Positions 1 through 8,807 of a DNA stretch of 64,000 nucleotides are shown here, in pieces; position 1 is the stretch's first letter; every line of letters begins with the position of its first letter. The notes under the pieces are model-generated. The model was not told where the DNA came from, ran no database searches, and saw nothing but the letters and a program-made list of their open reading frames with translations. Source of the DNA: Desulfuromonas sp. (GTDB lineage: Bacteria > Desulfobacterota > Desulfuromonadia > Desulfuromonadales > BM103); NCBI GenBank assembly GCA_012026975.1, contig VEPG01000072.1:32822-96821 (forward strand), in the 5' to 3' direction. Made by a program: the position numbers and the translations under genes.

Positions 1-30
1 TTGGGCTGGCTCCTTCTGGTGCCGGCCCAA
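1..30 (-). terminator. Possible terminator stem downstream of the octahaem cytochrome gene
   Basis: Two 10-base arms (1-10 and 21-30) form a stem with one G-T wobble around a 10-base loop, about 30 bases past the stop of the cytochrome gene. Any U-tract on the minus strand would lie outside the window, so this is only a candidate. Confidence 0.35.
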
Positions 31-60
31 TCTCTTGGTGAAGCGCCGGGGTTGTTTCCT

Positions 61-1467
61 TTACCTGCTGCTTTTGCGTGCGAACTTGGGGTTGTCCATC
101 GGATCACCCTGGTAGCCGAGAGCCTTCCAGTCCATCCGCCCCTTGTCGCCATGGCAGTCGAGGCAACCCAGGGCTTCTTTCTTCGGCGCGACCATGTGGT
201 TGATCCGCCAGTACATGGTGGTCGGAGCAAAACCGTACTCGCCGCTGTAGGGGAGGCCACTGGCCTCCATGCCGAGCTTGGCCGCTTTCCCCCAGTCGAA
301 CTCCTTCCAGTAGCCGCCGGGGCCGAACACCTTGGCGGTGACGAAGATATTCTGCTTGCTGTCATAGATCTGCTTGCCGGTGTGGACCTTGAACGGGTAG
401 ATCTTGGCGTTCTTGTCCTTGATGCTCCCGTTGGGATAGGTGAGGCTGGTCACCTTGGTCGGGTCCATCTTGTCGCCGGTGAGGTAGGCACCGGCCGTGC
501 CGTTGTACCAGGCATAGACTGGCGCGACCATCTTGCCCCAGGTGAAATCGCCCTTGGCCTTCGAATAGGTGGGTTTCCCCAACTTGTCGGTCGGTTCGGG
601 GGTGATGTCCTTGCCGGCCGTCGACCAGTCCCAGGAGAGTTTGGTCGGCAGTTCCTTGGCAAAGAAGGGGATGTGGCAGCTCTGGCAGGCGACCGTGGCG
701 GCATGGGCGTTCAGGCGTGACTGCTTGTGCGGGGCCGCCTCGTGGCATTTCTCGCAGCCGATGTGATCCTTGCCCCCCGGGGAGACGACCATGGCCTGGC
801 CGCTGATCTGGTGTTTCACGGTCGTGTGGCACTCCTGGCACTGCAGGTCGTTGCCGTCGGTGGCCATGTGCACGTCGATCTTGCGCTCGGGATACTCCAT
901 CGACGAGTCGAGGTCGCCATGCTTGACGGCATCGCCGCCGCCGCCGAAGAAGTGGCAGGTGCCGCAGTTGAAACGGCTCGGTTTGCCGACATTCCGGGCG
1001 ACCTTGAGCAGATCAACCCCCTTGGCCGGCATGCCGGCGCCGGCGCCGTCCTTCTTGTAGGTGCCGGTGGTGTCGTGGCAGACCAGGCAGTCGACCTTGG
1101 TCGCGTCGCTGAAGTCGAATTTCTGATCCGCCCAGCCGTAGCCGGCATGACAGCTGGTGCAGCGCGGCTCGTTGCCGTAAATCGACGTGCAGAAATTGTT
1201 GATGGTGTTCTTCTTGCCGCGATCGACGGTCTTGCCATCGACCGTCTGCTTGGCCGACCAGGTCCAGTGGGTGGTTTTCATAAAATCCCTGGCCTGCTGG
1301 TCGTGGCACTTGAGGCACTGCACCGTCGCCTGTGGCCCGCTCTCGATCGGCCCCTGGATATAGGTGGCGTGGGGGTTTTCGGGCTTGGCCCAGGCGCCGG
1401 AGACCATGGCCAGGCCCAGGGTTGCGGCGAGGAGGATGGCCCGCCCGCTGTGAAATCCGCTTTTCAT
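61..1467 (-). CDS. Octahaem c-type cytochrome, tetrathionate reductase (OTR) family
   Basis: Predicted 468-residue secreted cytochrome. The N-terminus (MKSGFHSGRAILLA...) is a Sec signal ending near GAWA, followed by eight CXXCH haem motifs: CLKCH, CTSCH, CLVCH, CGTCH, CQECH, CEKCH, CQSCH and CLDCH. That haem count, the spacing and the size match the octahaem tetrathionate reductase family. Its Shewanella member reduces tetrathionate, nitrite and hydroxylamine in vitro and has a lysine-ligated active-site haem. The true substrate here cannot be read from sequence. I chose the ATG at 1467 because AAGGAG precedes it by about eight bases and the signal peptide begins there; an in-frame start at 1512 is less likely. 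A terminator lies between the upstream barrel gene and this gene, so it probably has its own promoter, near the palindrome at 1501-1530. Confidence 0.85.
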   Translation of the reverse strand: MKSGFHSGRAILLAATLGLAMVSGAWAKPENPHATYIQGPIESGPQATVQCLKCHDQQARDFMKTTHWTWSAKQTVDGKTVDRGKKNTINNFCTSIYGNEPRCTSCHAGYGWADQKFDFSDATKVDCLVCHDTTGTYKKDGAGAGMPAKGVDLLKVARNVGKPSRFNCGTCHFFGGGGDAVKHGDLDSSMEYPERKIDVHMATDGNDLQCQECHTTVKHQISGQAMVVSPGGKDHIGCEKCHEAAPHKQSRLNAHAATVACQSCHIPFFAKELPTKLSWDWSTAGKDITPEPTDKLGKPTYSKAKGDFTWGKMVAPVYAWYNGTAGAYLTGDKMDPTKVTSLTYPNGSIKDKNAKIYPFKVHTGKQIYDSKQNIFVTAKVFGPGGYWKEFDWGKAAKLGMEASGLPYSGEYGFAPTTMYWRINHMVAPKKEALGCLDCHGDKGRMDWKALGYQGDPMDNPKFARKSSR

Positions 1468-1500
1468 CGGCTGCTCCTTTTCAACTGGCGGCGCAGTTGT

Positions 1501-1530
1501 CGCGAATGTCATTAATATATGAATATCGCG
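1501..1530. promoter_or_regulatory. Imperfect A+T-rich palindrome upstream of the octahaem cytochrome gene
   Basis: A 30-base dyad with CGCGA / TCGCG ends and inner TCAT / ATGA arms (11 of 15 positions symmetric) sits 34-63 bases upstream of the start at 1467. Position and symmetry suggest a regulator-binding site overlapping the promoter. The regulator is unknown. Confidence 0.4.
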
Positions 1531-1545
1531 ATGAATGCGCCGGGG

Positions 1546-1573
1546 AAAAAGGGGAGCGGCTCGGCCGCTCCCC
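1546..1573 (-). terminator. Rho-independent terminator after the DUF3373 barrel gene
   Basis: On the minus strand a G+C-rich hairpin (GGGGAGCGG / CCGCTCCCC, positions 1551-1573) is followed directly by five U residues, about 12 bases after the stop codon at 1585. Confidence 0.85.
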
Positions 1574-1584
1574 TGCGTTGCCGT

Positions 1585-3198
1585 CTAGAACTTGACCGTC
1601 AGCGAAGCGTTCAGGTCCCAGGCCTCATCCACGGCCGGGAGGATCGAATAGGCCTTGCCGTCCTGCACATCCTTGATCTTCTGCGGCTTGCCGACCGGGC
1701 TGCCGCTGCCGGTATACTCGTAATCGTAATAGATCGCCCCGACCTTGATAAACATGTTCGGGTTGACATCGAAGATGTAGTAGGCCTCGCCGGCATGGCC
1801 GCGAGTCGCCAGTTTGCTGCCGACCACGTCATCCTGGGCCTGGGTGAACGGCATCCAGTAACGCGAGCCGTAATTGTACTCCATGCCGAATTTGCCCATC
1901 GGTGCCGGTACCTGCACGCCGGCATAAACCGAGTAGCCGTCGCGCTGCTTGTCGTCGGCGGCCTTACCCGTCATTGGGTCGAAGTCGGACAACAGGCCAC
2001 CGAACATCCCCGCCTCGCCGTTCGGGTCGGTCTGGGTCCAGCCCAGCGAGCCGAACCACTTGACGCCGTTTTCTTCATTGCGGGTAAAGCCGATGCCGGC
2101 GAGGTTCATGTCGCCGATGTTGGTGGTGGCCGAGTAGCGTGCCACCATGTTGAAGCCGGGGATCGGTGAACCGCCGAAACTGGCGGGAACCGCGACCAGC
2201 CCTTTGAAGCCGTCGGTCAGGTCCTCGGCCCGGAAGGCGGTCAACTGGACGAAGGTCGTGTCGTCATTGAACAGGTCGATGTTGAAACCACCGAAATGGG
2301 TGTCGTCGACCTTGACTTCATTGAACAGTTCACCGTTGCCGAATTCGGATTCATAGCCCTGGCCATAGCAGAAGCGGGCGGTCATGCCGGGGATGCCGGT
2401 CAGATCCTCGAGCTTGTAGCCGACGGTGATGCCGTCGAAATTGAAGTTGACCAGATGTCCGCTTGGGGTACCGCCGCGCATTTCGTTCTCACGGATTTCG
2501 GTGGGAGGGCCGTAAGTCGAAGGCCGGCGACCGATGGAAAGGTAGAGCGGGGTTCCCCCGATATCGCTCCAGTCGAAGTAGGCCCGCTCGACATGGAGGT
2601 AATCGCTGGTTGTGTTGCCGCTGTTGGTACCGTCCATCGTGTAGGTGTTCCAGGAGTCGAATTCCTTGACCCCGGTGGAATCACCCCAGTTCTTGTACAT
2701 GGTCAACCGCCCGGAGAACTTGACGTTGTCCCAGACCTTGGCTTTCATGTTCAGGCGCAGGCGGGTGGTGTAAAGAATGTCGTTGTTGAGGCTGTACTTC
2801 GAGCGTTTGAACGTGCCGTCGGGATTCATGTTGGGCAGATAGCCGCCGGTACCATCGGAAACCATCGGCGGTTCAACCAGGGTCACATTGTTGTAGTGCA
2901 GGCTGTCGGCCTTGAAGCGCGCATCGCCGCTGAGTTCGATGCGGTCGAGGACGGAGTGCTTCTCGACCTTGTCGAGCCGCTTCGCCAGATCCTTGATCTC
3001 TTCCTGGGCCGGTTGCGCGGCCGGGGCAGGCACCGCCTGCTTGTTTGCCTCGACGCGCTTCGACAAGGCCTCCAGCTGCGCGCTCAGTTTCTGAATCTGC
3101 TCCTGCAGCTGTTGGATGGCTGCATCCTCGCCGGCGGCCAGGCCGTTTGCGGGGAGCGCCAGCAGGGCCATCAGCCCCAGTGTCACGAACTTCTTCAT
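1585..3198 (-). CDS. DUF3373 family outer-membrane beta-barrel (porin-like) protein
   Basis: A 537-residue protein that begins with a signal peptide (MKKFVTLGLMALLALPANGLA). A short heptad coiled coil follows (QLQEQIQKLSAQLEALSKRV), then a Pro/Ala linker and a long region of alternating aromatic/polar beta strands ending in ...LTVKF, a typical barrel C-terminus with a terminal Phe. This matches the DUF3373 family found beside multihaem cytochromes in Geobacter-type bacteria. The coiled coil may contact peptidoglycan or mediate trimerisation, as in other porins. The start at 3198 has AGGAGG a few bases upstream. It is transcribed after the small cytochrome gene 34 bases upstream and ends in a strong terminator. 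A structural role in a porin-cytochrome conduit is inferred from neighbours, not proven. Confidence 0.8.
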   Translation of the reverse strand: MKKFVTLGLMALLALPANGLAAGEDAAIQQLQEQIQKLSAQLEALSKRVEANKQAVPAPAAQPAQEEIKDLAKRLDKVEKHSVLDRIELSGDARFKADSLHYNNVTLVEPPMVSDGTGGYLPNMNPDGTFKRSKYSLNNDILYTTRLRLNMKAKVWDNVKFSGRLTMYKNWGDSTGVKEFDSWNTYTMDGTNSGNTTSDYLHVERAYFDWSDIGGTPLYLSIGRRPSTYGPPTEIRENEMRGGTPSGHLVNFNFDGITVGYKLEDLTGIPGMTARFCYGQGYESEFGNGELFNEVKVDDTHFGGFNIDLFNDDTTFVQLTAFRAEDLTDGFKGLVAVPASFGGSPIPGFNMVARYSATTNIGDMNLAGIGFTRNEENGVKWFGSLGWTQTDPNGEAGMFGGLLSDFDPMTGKAADDKQRDGYSVYAGVQVPAPMGKFGMEYNYGSRYWMPFTQAQDDVVGSKLATRGHAGEAYYIFDVNPNMFIKVGAIYYDYEYTGSGSPVGKPQKIKDVQDGKAYSILPAVDEAWDLNASLTVKF

Positions 3199-3232
3199 CG
3201 ATAACCTCCTCATCGGAAATGGATGTTGCGGA

Positions 3233-3553
3233 TTAACCGCACGTCTCGGGTTGCGGCGAATCGGCCGCGTGGTCGAACAGGAACTGCTGGATGTCCTTCA
3301 GATCCTGCTCGGAAAGGCCTTTGAGCCCTTCGGGGTTGTGCTGCAGTTTTTCGAAGAAGCGGTCCCACTGCTGCATGGTTTTGCTCAGCGGGGTGACTTC
3401 GCCGGCGGCCGCGCCCTTGGCGTGGCACTCCTTGCAGCTCTTCTTGAAGAGGGCCTTCCCCTTGCGCGGGTTACCCCCTTCGGCGCTCAGGGCCGTCGTG
3501 GCAAGAAATGCCACCAGGGCCAGTGATATGACGGGTGCGACGATCTGTTTCAT
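3233..3553 (-). CDS. Small monohaem c-type cytochrome
   Basis: A 106-residue periplasmic protein: signal peptide to about residue 23 (...TTALSA), one CXXCH haem site (CKECH), and a downstream Met-containing segment (TPLSKTMQQW) that could supply the distal ligand. The class I fold is suggested by the helix pattern ending in LSEQDLKDIQQFLFDHA. The ATG at 3553 has GGGAGG upstream. It is the first gene of a probable two-gene unit with the DUF3373 barrel, which suggests it shuttles electrons between inner-membrane donors and the outer-membrane or octahaem partners. No partner-specific motif can be seen. Confidence 0.85.
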   Translation of the reverse strand: MKQIVAPVISLALVAFLATTALSAEGGNPRKGKALFKKSCKECHAKGAAAGEVTPLSKTMQQWDRFFEKLQHNPEGLKGLSEQDLKDIQQFLFDHAADSPQPETCG

Positions 3554-3839
3554 GTGTTCTGCCTCCCTTGGCGATGGTTTGCGGTGGCTGCGGAATGCTT
3601 CGGACCATGGCCGGGCGGGCAGTCACCATATGAACTTTGTAATATTTGGAATTCAATATATATGCCAAGTGATATGGGCGTGCGTTTCAAGGGGGTCCAA
3701 CAGGGGGTGACATTGCGCTCTTCGTTTGGCGGAGGTGGAGGATCAGGTCAAATGACGGGGTTGGTTCGTTAAATAGCTATATATAAATTAATGAATAAAA
3801 TAGGAGGATTTTACTCTCCCGCGAAACGACGGGCAGGGA
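3554..3839. other. Intergenic region, A+T-rich, no gene seen
   Basis: About 286 bases between the C_GCAxxG_C_C gene and the small cytochrome gene. It must hold the promoter of the cytochrome unit. Two A+T-rich patches (around 3637-3665 and 3768-3800) stand out against the G+C-rich background. No convincing reading frame, terminator or tRNA is present. Confidence 0.5.
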
Positions 3840-4256
3840 TCAGTCTTGCAGCAAGACAGCGGTCATCGCGGCCGCCGCCACGGTCAGGCGCCGGCAGTTG
3901 ACCTTGTGCTCGCGGCTCAGCCACTGATAGTCCTTCGACAGGGCGCGGCAGCAGGTGGTGCGGAATTCCTCGCGGAAGGCTGCCACCAGCTGTCCGCCCA
4001 ACTCCGGTTTGCCGTTCAGCCCCAGGGCCATCACCCCGCCGGTCACGGCCCCGCACAGGCAGCCGCTCTTGCCAATCCCCCCACCGAAGGCCTTGGCCAT
4101 GGCCAGCAGCTCCGGGTCGTTGCGGCCGGTGGCGGCCTGCAGCACCGCCTGGGCGCAGTTGTAGCCGCCGTCATAGAGAATCCCGGCCTGTTCGGCGCAA
4201 TCCTCCGTCTGCGCCGCCGATCTGGCGGCAAGGTGTCTGCGCAGTGCTCCGATCAT
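3840..4256 (-). CDS. C_GCAxxG_C_C family putative redox-active protein
   Basis: A 138-residue soluble protein with the family signature: NCAQAV near the N-terminus, the glycine-rich GGGIGKSGCLCGAVTGG block, then TCCR and NCRRL cysteines toward the C-terminus. Members often sit near redox enzymes or transporters in anaerobes, and the conserved cysteines suggest metal-cluster or dithiol chemistry. The biochemical role is unknown. The ATG at 4256 is preferred over a TTG one codon earlier because GAGG sits five bases before it. It lies 81 bases downstream of the RND operon on the same strand and may be a loosely associated last gene. Confidence 0.75.
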   Translation of the reverse strand: MIGALRRHLAARSAAQTEDCAEQAGILYDGGYNCAQAVLQAATGRNDPELLAMAKAFGGGIGKSGCLCGAVTGGVMALGLNGKPELGGQLVAAFREEFRTTCCRALSKDYQWLSREHKVNCRRLTVAAAAMTAVLLQD

Positions 4257-4337
4257 CAAATCCTCGCAACCGCCCGCTGCCGCGGGCGCGGTATTTTTAT
4301 CGAATATACTCCGATGGGGCGGATGGAGAAAAGCTGT

Positions 4338-4529
4338 CTACCCTTCCTTGATCCCCAGCTTGCGCAGAATGGTCATCATCGGACACCAGTCGGTGAAGGC
4401 GCTCTGGAAGAGGTTGAGGCCGACGAAGGCGGTGAACCACAGCCAGTTGGGGTTGTGAAAGTGGGCCATCAGGACGCTGAAAACGACAAAGAAGCCTGCA
4501 ATCAGGCGTAAGAGGCGATTGACAGTCAT
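4338..4529 (-). CDS. DUF2892 small inner-membrane protein
   Basis: A 63-residue protein with two hydrophobic helices (residues about 5-22 and 28-44) and the DUF2892 pattern around ...FTDWCPMMTILRKLGI. DUF2892 proteins occur alone or fused to rhodanese domains; their role is unknown. The start overlaps the stop of the RND permease in an ATGA, so it is translationally coupled and is the last gene of the efflux operon. The conserved WCP cysteine faces the second helix end. Confidence 0.85.
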   Translation of the reverse strand: MTVNRLLRLIAGFFVVFSVLMAHFHNPNWLWFTAFVGLNLFQSAFTDWCPMMTILRKLGIKEG

Positions 4530-7500
4530 GACGTAAACCTCCGTGCGTGTTTCTCCGGGTCGCGGCCGTAGACCAGCCAGTAGACCACGGGAATGACGAT
4601 CAGGGTGAAGGCGGTCGAGGCGAAGACGCCGAAGATGATCGCCCAGGCCAGCCCCGAGAAGATCGGGTCGAGGGTGATGATCCAGTTGCCGAGCAGGGCC
4701 GCCCCGGCGGTCAACAGGATCGGCCGCAGCCGCACCGCGCCGCTCTCGATGATCGCCTCCTTGAGCGGTGTCCCCCGCCGCAGGGCGTGGTGGATGAAAT
4801 CGATGAGGATGATCGAGTTGCGCACCACGATTCCGGCCAGGGCGATCATGCCGATCATCGCCGTGGCGGTGAAGAACACCGGGGTGTGGTAGCCGCCGAC
4901 GATTCGGTCGGTCACCACGTTGAGCAGCCAGAAGCCGGGCATGATGCCGATCATCGTCAGCGGGATCGCCGCCATGATGATCAGCGGCATGACCAGCGAG
5001 CCGGTCTCCAGCAGCAGCAGGATGAAGATCAGCACCAGCGCCGCGCCGAAGGCGATCCCCAGGTCGCGAAAGACGTCCAGGGTGATGTTCCATTCCCCTT
5101 CGCCGCTCCACACCACCGAGGTGCCGGTGGGGAGCGGCTGCTCCTTGAAGTGTGACGAGAGGTTGAGGACGGCGTTGACCGGGCTTTTCCCCGCCATCTC
5201 GCCGAAGACGTAAACTACCCGCTGCAGGTTCTTGTGGTAGATGGTCGGCTCCAGCGTCTCCTCGTGAAAACTCCCCAACTCCGACAGGCGCACGACCTGC
5301 CCGCCGCTGCCGCGCACGGTCAGCGCCTCCAGGTCGGCTTGCGTGGCGCGCCGCTGTTGCGGCAGGCGCAGCACGATCGGCAGAGGGTTGCGCTCGCTGT
5401 CGATGTGCAGCGTGCCGAGGGTTTCGCCGTGCAGCGCGGCGGCCAGCGCCCGGGCGAGCATGTCGCCGTCGATGCCGTTGAGGGCGGCCTTGGCGCGGTC
5501 GGGGACGAAGTGCAGGCGGCGCTGCGGGGCTTCGACCGTATCGTCGACATCGACCACCTTGTCCTCGGCGGCCATCCTGGCCTTGACCAGCTGCGCGGCG
5601 GCAATCTGCCCGGTATAGTCGATCCCCGGTTCGGCGTAGACCTCGGCGGTGACGGTGGCGATCACCGGCGGCCCCGGCGGCGTCTCGACGATCTTCAGCA
5701 CCGCGCCGTGTTTTTGCGCGATGGCGGTCAGATCAGAGCGCAGGCGCAGCGTGATCGGGTGGCTCTGCATCGACCGCCGGCTCTTGGGGGCGAGGTTGAC
5801 GCGCAGGTCGGCCAGGTGCGGTCCCTGGCGCAGGTAGTAGTGGCGGACCATGCCGTTGAAGTCCATGGCGCTGGCGGTGCCGACGTAGCTTTCGAAGTCG
5901 GTGACCTCGTTGACCGTGGCCAGGTAATCCTCCAAGTCGCGCACCACCCGGTCGGTCGTCTCCAGCGTACTCCCCTCCGGCAGGTCGACCACCAGCTGGA
6001 ACTCGTTCTTGTTGTCGAACGGCAACATCTTCATCGGGACCAGATTCAGCGCCGGCAGCGCCATCGAGCCGAGCAGCAGGAGGATCACGCCGCCGACCAG
6101 CAGCCACGCCTTGCGCCGCGAGTCGAGGACTGGTTCGAGGATGCGCCGGTAATTCTGGTAGACGCGGCTCTTCTCCAGCACGAACTCCTGCTCCGCCTTG
6201 CCGTATTCCCCCTTGAGAACATGATACGTCATCCACGGGGTGACGGTGAAGGCGACCAGCAGCGACATGAGCATGGTCAGCGGCAGGTTGATCGCCATCG
6301 GCCGCATGTACGGCCCCATCATCCCGGTGATGAAGAGCATCGGCAGGAACGAGAGGATCACCGCCAGCGTCGCCAGGATCACCGGCGGGCGCACCTCGTC
6401 GATGGCGGTGAGCACGGCGTCGCGCGGCGGCTCCTTTTTCATCTTGAAGTGGCGGAAGATATTCTCGACGTCGACGATCGGGTCGTCGACCAAGAGCCCC
6501 AGCGCCAGCACCAGGGCGAAGAGGGTCACCCGGTTGATGGTATAGCCGAACCAGTAGTTCACCAGCAGCGTCAGCGAGTAGATGATCGGGATCGACACCG
6601 CGACGATCAGCGCCTCGCGCCAGCCGAGGGCAAAAAAGACCAGGGCCAGCACGGTGAGGATGGCGATCACCAGGTGCATGACCAGTTCGTTGACCTTGTG
6701 ATTGGCGGTCTCGCCATAGTTGCGGGTGACGCGCACCTGCATGTCGGCGGGGATGATCGTGCCGCGCATGGCATCGACGGCGTGGATCACCTGGTCGGCG
6801 ACGGTAACGGCGTTGGTCCCTTTCTGCTTGGCGACGGCGATGTTGACCGCCTGGTATTCCTGGCCGCCGGAGTTGGCGTCGCCGGCGGGGCCAAAGCGCA
6901 GGCGCGTGTAGCTGTCGGCCTCGGCCATGCCGTCGGTGACCGTGGCGACATCGCGCAGGTAGACCGGCCGCCCCCCCTGCACGCCGACCACCAGATCGGC
7001 GACCTCAAGCGCGCTCTGCAGGAAGGTGCCGCCGCGCACCAGCAGCTCCCGGTTGCCGCTTTGCAGGGCGCCGGCCGAAAGTTCGATGTTGGCGCCGCGC
7101 AAGGCCCGGCGCAGATCGTCGAGGGCGAGGCCGCGCGCGGCCAGCGCCTGGGGATCGAGGGCGAGGCGCACCTGCCGCGGCCGCCCGCCGATGAGCGTGG
7201 TCAGCGAGGTGTTCCTGACCGACTGCAGACGCTCGACCATCTCCTCGGCGACCCGCCGCAGGTCATGGTCGGAGGCGGTCGCCGAATAGAGGGTGAGGTT
7301 GACGATCGGTACGTCGTCGACCTCGACCGGCTTGACCACCCAGCCGGCCACCCCCGGCGGCACCTGGTCGAGGTTGCTCTGGATCTTGTTATGCAGTTTG
7401 ACCAGCGAGTCGACCCGGTCCTGCCCGACGAAGAAGCGCACGGTGACCACCGCCTGGTCGGGCCGCGACATGGAGTAGACGTACTCGACGCCGTCGACCT

Positions 7501-7738
7501 GCCAGAGGAGCTTCTCCAGCCGCGTCGCCACCAGCTTCTCGACCTCGGCGGCGCTCGCTCCGGGCACCTGCACGTAGACGTCGGCGATCGGTACGACGAT
7601 CTGCGGCTCCTCCTCGCGCGGGGTGAGGAGCAGGGCCGCCGCCCCGGCCAGCACCGCCAGGATGATGAGGATGACCGACAGGTGCCCTTCGAGGAACTTG
7701 TCGACGATCCGGGTCGGCAGGGAGTGCTGTTTCGCCAT
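4526..7738 (-). CDS. RND-family efflux transporter permease subunit
   Basis: A 1070-residue inner-membrane proton antiporter. The layout is classic: first helix at about 19-38, large periplasmic porter/docking loop, helices 2-6 including the TM4 stretch LLVDDPIVDVENIF with the paired aspartates of the proton relay, a second periplasmic loop, and helices 8-12 near the C-terminus. It should form a trimer coupled to the adaptor and the TolC-like channel encoded just upstream. The substrate cannot be deduced; the porter sequence is unlike the well-known heavy-metal CusA type. The ATG at 7738 starts four bases past the adaptor stop, which is why I rejected the longer in-frame start at 7780 inside the adaptor gene. 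Confidence 0.92.
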   Translation of the reverse strand: MAKQHSLPTRIVDKFLEGHLSVILIILAVLAGAAALLLTPREEEPQIVVPIADVYVQVPGASAAEVEKLVATRLEKLLWQVDGVEYVYSMSRPDQAVVTVRFFVGQDRVDSLVKLHNKIQSNLDQVPPGVAGWVVKPVEVDDVPIVNLTLYSATASDHDLRRVAEEMVERLQSVRNTSLTTLIGGRPRQVRLALDPQALAARGLALDDLRRALRGANIELSAGALQSGNRELLVRGGTFLQSALEVADLVVGVQGGRPVYLRDVATVTDGMAEADSYTRLRFGPAGDANSGGQEYQAVNIAVAKQKGTNAVTVADQVIHAVDAMRGTIIPADMQVRVTRNYGETANHKVNELVMHLVIAILTVLALVFFALGWREALIVAVSIPIIYSLTLLVNYWFGYTINRVTLFALVLALGLLVDDPIVDVENIFRHFKMKKEPPRDAVLTAIDEVRPPVILATLAVILSFLPMLFITGMMGPYMRPMAINLPLTMLMSLLVAFTVTPWMTYHVLKGEYGKAEQEFVLEKSRVYQNYRRILEPVLDSRRKAWLLVGGVILLLLGSMALPALNLVPMKMLPFDNKNEFQLVVDLPEGSTLETTDRVVRDLEDYLATVNEVTDFESYVGTASAMDFNGMVRHYYLRQGPHLADLRVNLAPKSRRSMQSHPITLRLRSDLTAIAQKHGAVLKIVETPPGPPVIATVTAEVYAEPGIDYTGQIAAAQLVKARMAAEDKVVDVDDTVEAPQRRLHFVPDRAKAALNGIDGDMLARALAAALHGETLGTLHIDSERNPLPIVLRLPQQRRATQADLEALTVRGSGGQVVRLSELGSFHEETLEPTIYHKNLQRVVYVFGEMAGKSPVNAVLNLSSHFKEQPLPTGTSVVWSGEGEWNITLDVFRDLGIAFGAALVLIFILLLLETGSLVMPLIIMAAIPLTMIGIMPGFWLLNVVTDRIVGGYHTPVFFTATAMIGMIALAGIVVRNSIILIDFIHHALRRGTPLKEAIIESGAVRLRPILLTAGAALLGNWIITLDPIFSGLAWAIIFGVFASTAFTLIVIPVVYWLVYGRDPEKHARRFTS

Positions 7739-7742
7739 CGGG

Positions 7743-8807
7743 TCAGTTCTCCACGCGCGCGCCGCTGACGGCCTTTTCAACGCCGCCGGTCACGAGCTTT
7801 TCGCCCGGGACCAAGCCGCTCAGTACTTCCAGACGGTCGCCGAGCGCGCGCCCGGTTTTGATCAGCCGCCAGCGCAGGATGCCCTCTTCGACCACGTAGA
7901 CGCCGGTCAGCTGGCCGCGCGTGACCACGGCCGCGGCGGGGAGGAGCAGGGCATCGGCCGTGCCGCCGGCATGGGCGGCGCGGGCAAAGAGGCCGGCGGC
8001 CAGGCGGGGATCGTCCGGCAGGCCGGCCTTGACCTGGAAGGAGCGGGTGGCCGGATCGGCCGCCGGCGCAACTTCCGTGACCGTCGCCGGAAAACTCTGT
8101 TGCAGGGACGGCACCTCGACCTGCATTACGCCGCCGGGAACCATCTTGCCGGCCAGCGTTTCGGGACAGTCGAGGCGCACCCGCCAGCCGCCGGCGTGGT
8201 CGAGGACCAGCAGCGGCGTGCCGGGCAGGACCGTGGCGCCGGTCTCGACCAGGGTGCCGGCCACCACTGCCGCGTAGGGGGCAGTGACGCGGGCGTAGCC
8301 GGCAACGGTGCGGGCCTGCGCCACCGTCGCTTCGGCAGCTTTGAGCCCGCCGCGGGCCTGTTCGGCTTCACTGGCCACCCGGTCGAACTCCTGGGGGGTG
8401 ACCGCCTCGCCGGCCTTGAGCTTCTCGAAGCGGACCAGCGTCTGCTCGGCCAGGGTCAGGCGGGCCGCGGCGGCCTGCCGGGCGCTCTCGGCCCCGGTCA
8501 GTTGGGCTCCGGTCGGGGTATCGACGATGGTCAGTAGCAGAGCGCCGGCGGCGACCCGGTCGCCGGCCTTGACCTTGAGGTTGCCGACCCGGCCGTCGAT
8601 GCGGGCGGTGAGGGTGGCGCGGTCGAGGCTCTCGATGGTGCCGACCAGCAGCTGCGCGCCGGGGAGGGCTTCGCTGCCGAGCGTGGCAACGGTCAGCCCC
8701 TTGACCACAGGCGGTTCGCCGCCAGTGCGCCCGGGGGCGATGTCGTCGCCGCAGGCGGCCAGCAGGACGATTGACAGGAGTGAGCAAATGCGGATCAGCC
8801 TCTTCAT
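7743..8807 (-). CDS. RND periplasmic adaptor subunit (membrane fusion lipoprotein)
   Basis: A 354-residue lipoprotein: signal peptide with lipobox LAAC, so the mature N-terminus is Cys19. It is followed by a biotinyl-lipoyl-like half, an alpha-helical hairpin (about 100-165), the second lipoyl half with the YARVTAPYAAVV motif, a beta-barrel domain and a C-terminal membrane-proximal domain. It bridges the RND permease and the outer-membrane channel. Its start overlaps the stop of the TolC-like gene by four bases (ATGA), and the permease starts four bases after its own stop, so all three are one operon. Confidence 0.92.
   Translation of the reverse strand: MKRLIRICSLLSIVLLAACGDDIAPGRTGGEPPVVKGLTVATLGSEALPGAQLLVGTIESLDRATLTARIDGRVGNLKVKAGDRVAAGALLLTIVDTPTGAQLTGAESARQAAAARLTLAEQTLVRFEKLKAGEAVTPQEFDRVASEAEQARGGLKAAEATVAQARTVAGYARVTAPYAAVVAGTLVETGATVLPGTPLLVLDHAGGWRVRLDCPETLAGKMVPGGVMQVEVPSLQQSFPATVTEVAPAADPATRSFQVKAGLPDDPRLAAGLFARAAHAGGTADALLLPAAAVVTRGQLTGVYVVEEGILRWRLIKTGRALGDRLEVLSGLVPGEKLVTGGVEKAVSGARVEN

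Noticed and set aside
1-720. 239-codon plus-strand frame at the left edge
   Set aside because: Antisense to the octahaem cytochrome with its eight CXXCH motifs; a shadow.
4270-4300. G+C-rich hairpin with a following T-run as terminator
   Set aside because: The T-run is on the plus side, but no plus-strand gene ends there; for the minus-strand genes it is on the wrong side.
5234-7768. 844-codon plus-strand frame across the RND permease gene
   Set aside because: Antisense shadow in G+C-rich DNA: composition dominated by Gln, His, Arg and Asp runs, no family resemblance, and the opposite strand carries a clear RND permease.
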